A stretch of 5,774 bases of DNA, from the NCBI GenBank assembly GCA_023423495.1, contig JAFAFM010000009.1, forward strand, positions 1 through 5,774. Direction: 5' to 3'. Below, piece after piece: positions 4,755 through 5,774 of the stretch. The notes under the pieces are model-generated. The model was not told the DNA's origin and did no database searches. It was given only the letters and a program-made list of their open reading frames with translations. Position 1 is the first letter of the stretch; each line of letters opens with the position of its first letter. Both the position numbers and the translations under genes were made by a program. This stretch comes from Armatimonadota bacterium. GTDB lineage: Bacteria > Armatimonadota > Fimbriimonadia > Fimbriimonadales > Fimbriimonadaceae.

Positions 4755-5563
4755 TTCTGGCAGTGTTCGTTTTGACTCCGGTGCGGATTCTTCCGCAACC
4801 GTTTTTGTCGACGAGTCTAGAGCCGCTTTTGCCCATCGAGCAGTTGCGGGGCCAGCCGCGCTATGCCGTAACAAGGGCCGGATCATGGCGGCCCGGTGGC
4901 TACGTGCGGGTGAATTACTACTACTTCTATCCCAATAGGGACGCCCCAAAGCTGGAGGAAATGGAGTCGTCAGGAGGATTTGCCAAAGAGATGGTCGCGG
5001 CTGGTGCGAATTCTCCTCCGCGAATTGCTCGTGTCCAACGCGGAATCCGACAAGTAGTCTGGGTTCGCGATATCGCCGCCAGCGAGACATGGCGTTGGGC
5101 TAACATCAGGGGCCCCGGTCAGGTCGTTGGAGTTAGCGATATTCCCATCGAGGAGACTCCGAGCATTCCGTGGCACCCAGTTGCGTCCCTCAATAAGCCA
5201 TGTATCCCGCCAGGATTCCCCGGACATTGGCCCGAATTAGCCACTTGGCCACTTATCAGTGTGGAGACAGACGCACTCATTCCCCGCTTTTTCCGTTCTT
5301 CCTACTGGATCGTTTTGCAAGTCGGATCACCGCTTGAAGTTGATCAAACCTACCAGCAAGCAAAGAAAAAGGTGAAGGGCAACTCTTGGAAAGCGGTCAT
5401 GAGTAATGGAGCGCAGAGCATTATGCGCACCCGACAGACCTATGGGTTGACCAACGTGGAAATACGCAAGGGCAGCTTGCATCGATATCCGAACGTTAAG
5501 TCGGTGGTGACGTTGACCTACATGTTCCGGGACTTCGAGAACAGCCCCCGAATCCTCGATTAG
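4745..5563 (+). CDS. Exported protein of unknown family
   Basis: I do not recognise this 272-residue protein. Its N-terminus (LLAVFVL, residues 4-10, then Thr-Pro) is a short hydrophobic segment that may be an uncleaved or very short signal peptide. An in-frame TGA at 4718-4720 excludes a longer start. An aromatic run, YVRVNYYYFYP (53-63), is followed by a flexible Pro/Gly-rich middle. That middle includes VVWVRDIAASETWRW (104-118), SDIPIEETPSIPWHP (131-145) and CIPPGFPGHWPE (153-164). The Lys-rich QQAKKKVKGNSWK (204-216) and a strand-like SVVTLTYMFRDF (253-264) close the protein. There is one cysteine (Cys153) and no second hydrophobic helix, which fits a soluble extracytoplasmic protein. 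It lies 37 nt after the STN-like gene and 29 nt before the aldo/keto reductase, in one direction with both. The bounded frame and good length make a real gene likely; no function is proposed. Confidence 0.72.
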   Translation: MLSLLAVFVLTPVRILPQPFLSTSLEPLLPIEQLRGQPRYAVTRAGSWRPGGYVRVNYYYFYPNRDAPKLEEMESSGGFAKEMVAAGANSPPRIARVQRGIRQVVWVRDIAASETWRWANIRGPGQVVGVSDIPIEETPSIPWHPVASLNKPCIPPGFPGHWPELATWPLISVETDALIPRFFRSSYWIVLQVGSPLEVDQTYQQAKKKVKGNSWKAVMSNGAQSIMRTRQTYGLTNVEIRKGSLHRYPNVKSVVTLTYMFRDFENSPRILD

Positions 5564-5592
5564 CCCCGTAACTCATAGGGTAAACCTCGGCG

Positions 5593-5774
5593 ATGCAGTA
5601 TCGCTCGTTGGGCCGGACCGGTGTTCAGGTTTCTGTTGCTTGCTTGGGAACGATGACATTTGGCTGGGAGCCTGATGACTGGGGTTCGCACGAGAAAGAA
5701 TCGATCGATATTGCTCATGGAGCCATCGATCTCGGAGTTAACTTTTTCGATACTGCCAATGTGTACGCGAGGGG
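5593..5774 (+). CDS. Aldo/keto reductase, N-terminal part (3' end beyond window)
   Basis: The first 60 residues of an aldo/keto reductase, a cytoplasmic NAD(P)H-dependent oxidoreductase with a TIM-barrel fold that reduces aldehydes or ketones. Complete family members run to about 300-340 residues, so roughly four fifths lie outside the window. The N-terminal family pattern is clear: MQYRSLGRTGVQVS (1-14), the first barrel strand ACLGTMTFGW (16-25), and the helix-strand SIDIAHGAIDLGVNFFDTANVY (37-58) with catalytic-site Asp53 and Tyr58. The tetrad Lys and His would lie downstream. The substrate cannot be judged. The start lies 29 nt after the preceding stop; no Shine-Dalgarno is seen. A TAGGGT hexamer at 5576-5581 ends 11 nt upstream, a little far for a leaderless start, and a small hairpin covers the ATG. 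Confidence 0.93.
   Translation, partial: MQYRSLGRTGVQVSVACLGTMTFGWEPDDWGSHEKESIDIAHGAIDLGVNFFDTANVYAR

Noticed and set aside
4718..5090. Alternative frames overlapping the 4745 gene (73 codons plus, 115 codons minus)
   Set aside because: The 272-codon frame is much longer, has a hydrophobic N-terminus and is bounded by stops; the others show no motifs.

Overview
The window looks like an ordinary chromosomal stretch of a moderately GC-rich bacterium (about 55% G+C by eye). It carries one housekeeping gene (purB), one moxR-type AAA+ ATPase, the 3' end of a cysteine-rich copper-storage-like gene, the 5' end of an aldo/keto reductase gene, and four proteins that are poorly characterised or that I do not recognise. 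Three of those four look exported. The organism cannot be fixed from the sequence. The mix of lineage-specific exported proteins, very short signal peptides and start codons that mostly lack a Shine-Dalgarno but sit just downstream of a -10-like hexamer suggests an under-sampled phylum such as Armatimonadota (Fimbriimonas-like). That placement is an inference.

Layout. 2-247 (+): end of a DUF326/Csp-like Cys-rich four-helix-bundle protein. 295-1242 (+): MoxR ATPase. 1239-2507 (-): adenylosuccinate lyase, convergent with moxR, the two stop codons sharing one CTAG. 2508-2548: a 41-bp divergent promoter region. 2549-3235 (+): exported DUF3298-type protein. 3225-3512 (-): small zinc-ribbon protein, again overlapping its convergent neighbour, by 11 bp. 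3513-3675: second divergent intergenic region, with a possible ECF-sigma-type promoter and the only clear Shine-Dalgarno of the window. 3676-4707 (+): exported protein with two STN/secretin-N0-like segments. 4745-5563 (+): exported protein of unknown family. 5593-5774 (+): start of an aldo/keto reductase that leaves the window. No tRNA, rRNA, CRISPR array, insertion sequence or tandem repeat was seen.

The genes do not form one pathway. purB stands alone without other purine genes, and moxR lacks the DUF58/VWA partner that usually follows it. The last three genes run in one direction with short gaps (37 and 29 nt) and may be partly co-transcribed. The points most worth a second look concern gene organisation: probable leaderless starts at several genes, a hairpin that buries the start codon of the 4745 gene and overlaps its own -10, two convergent pairs that overlap at their stops, and the two exported proteins at 3676 and 4745.
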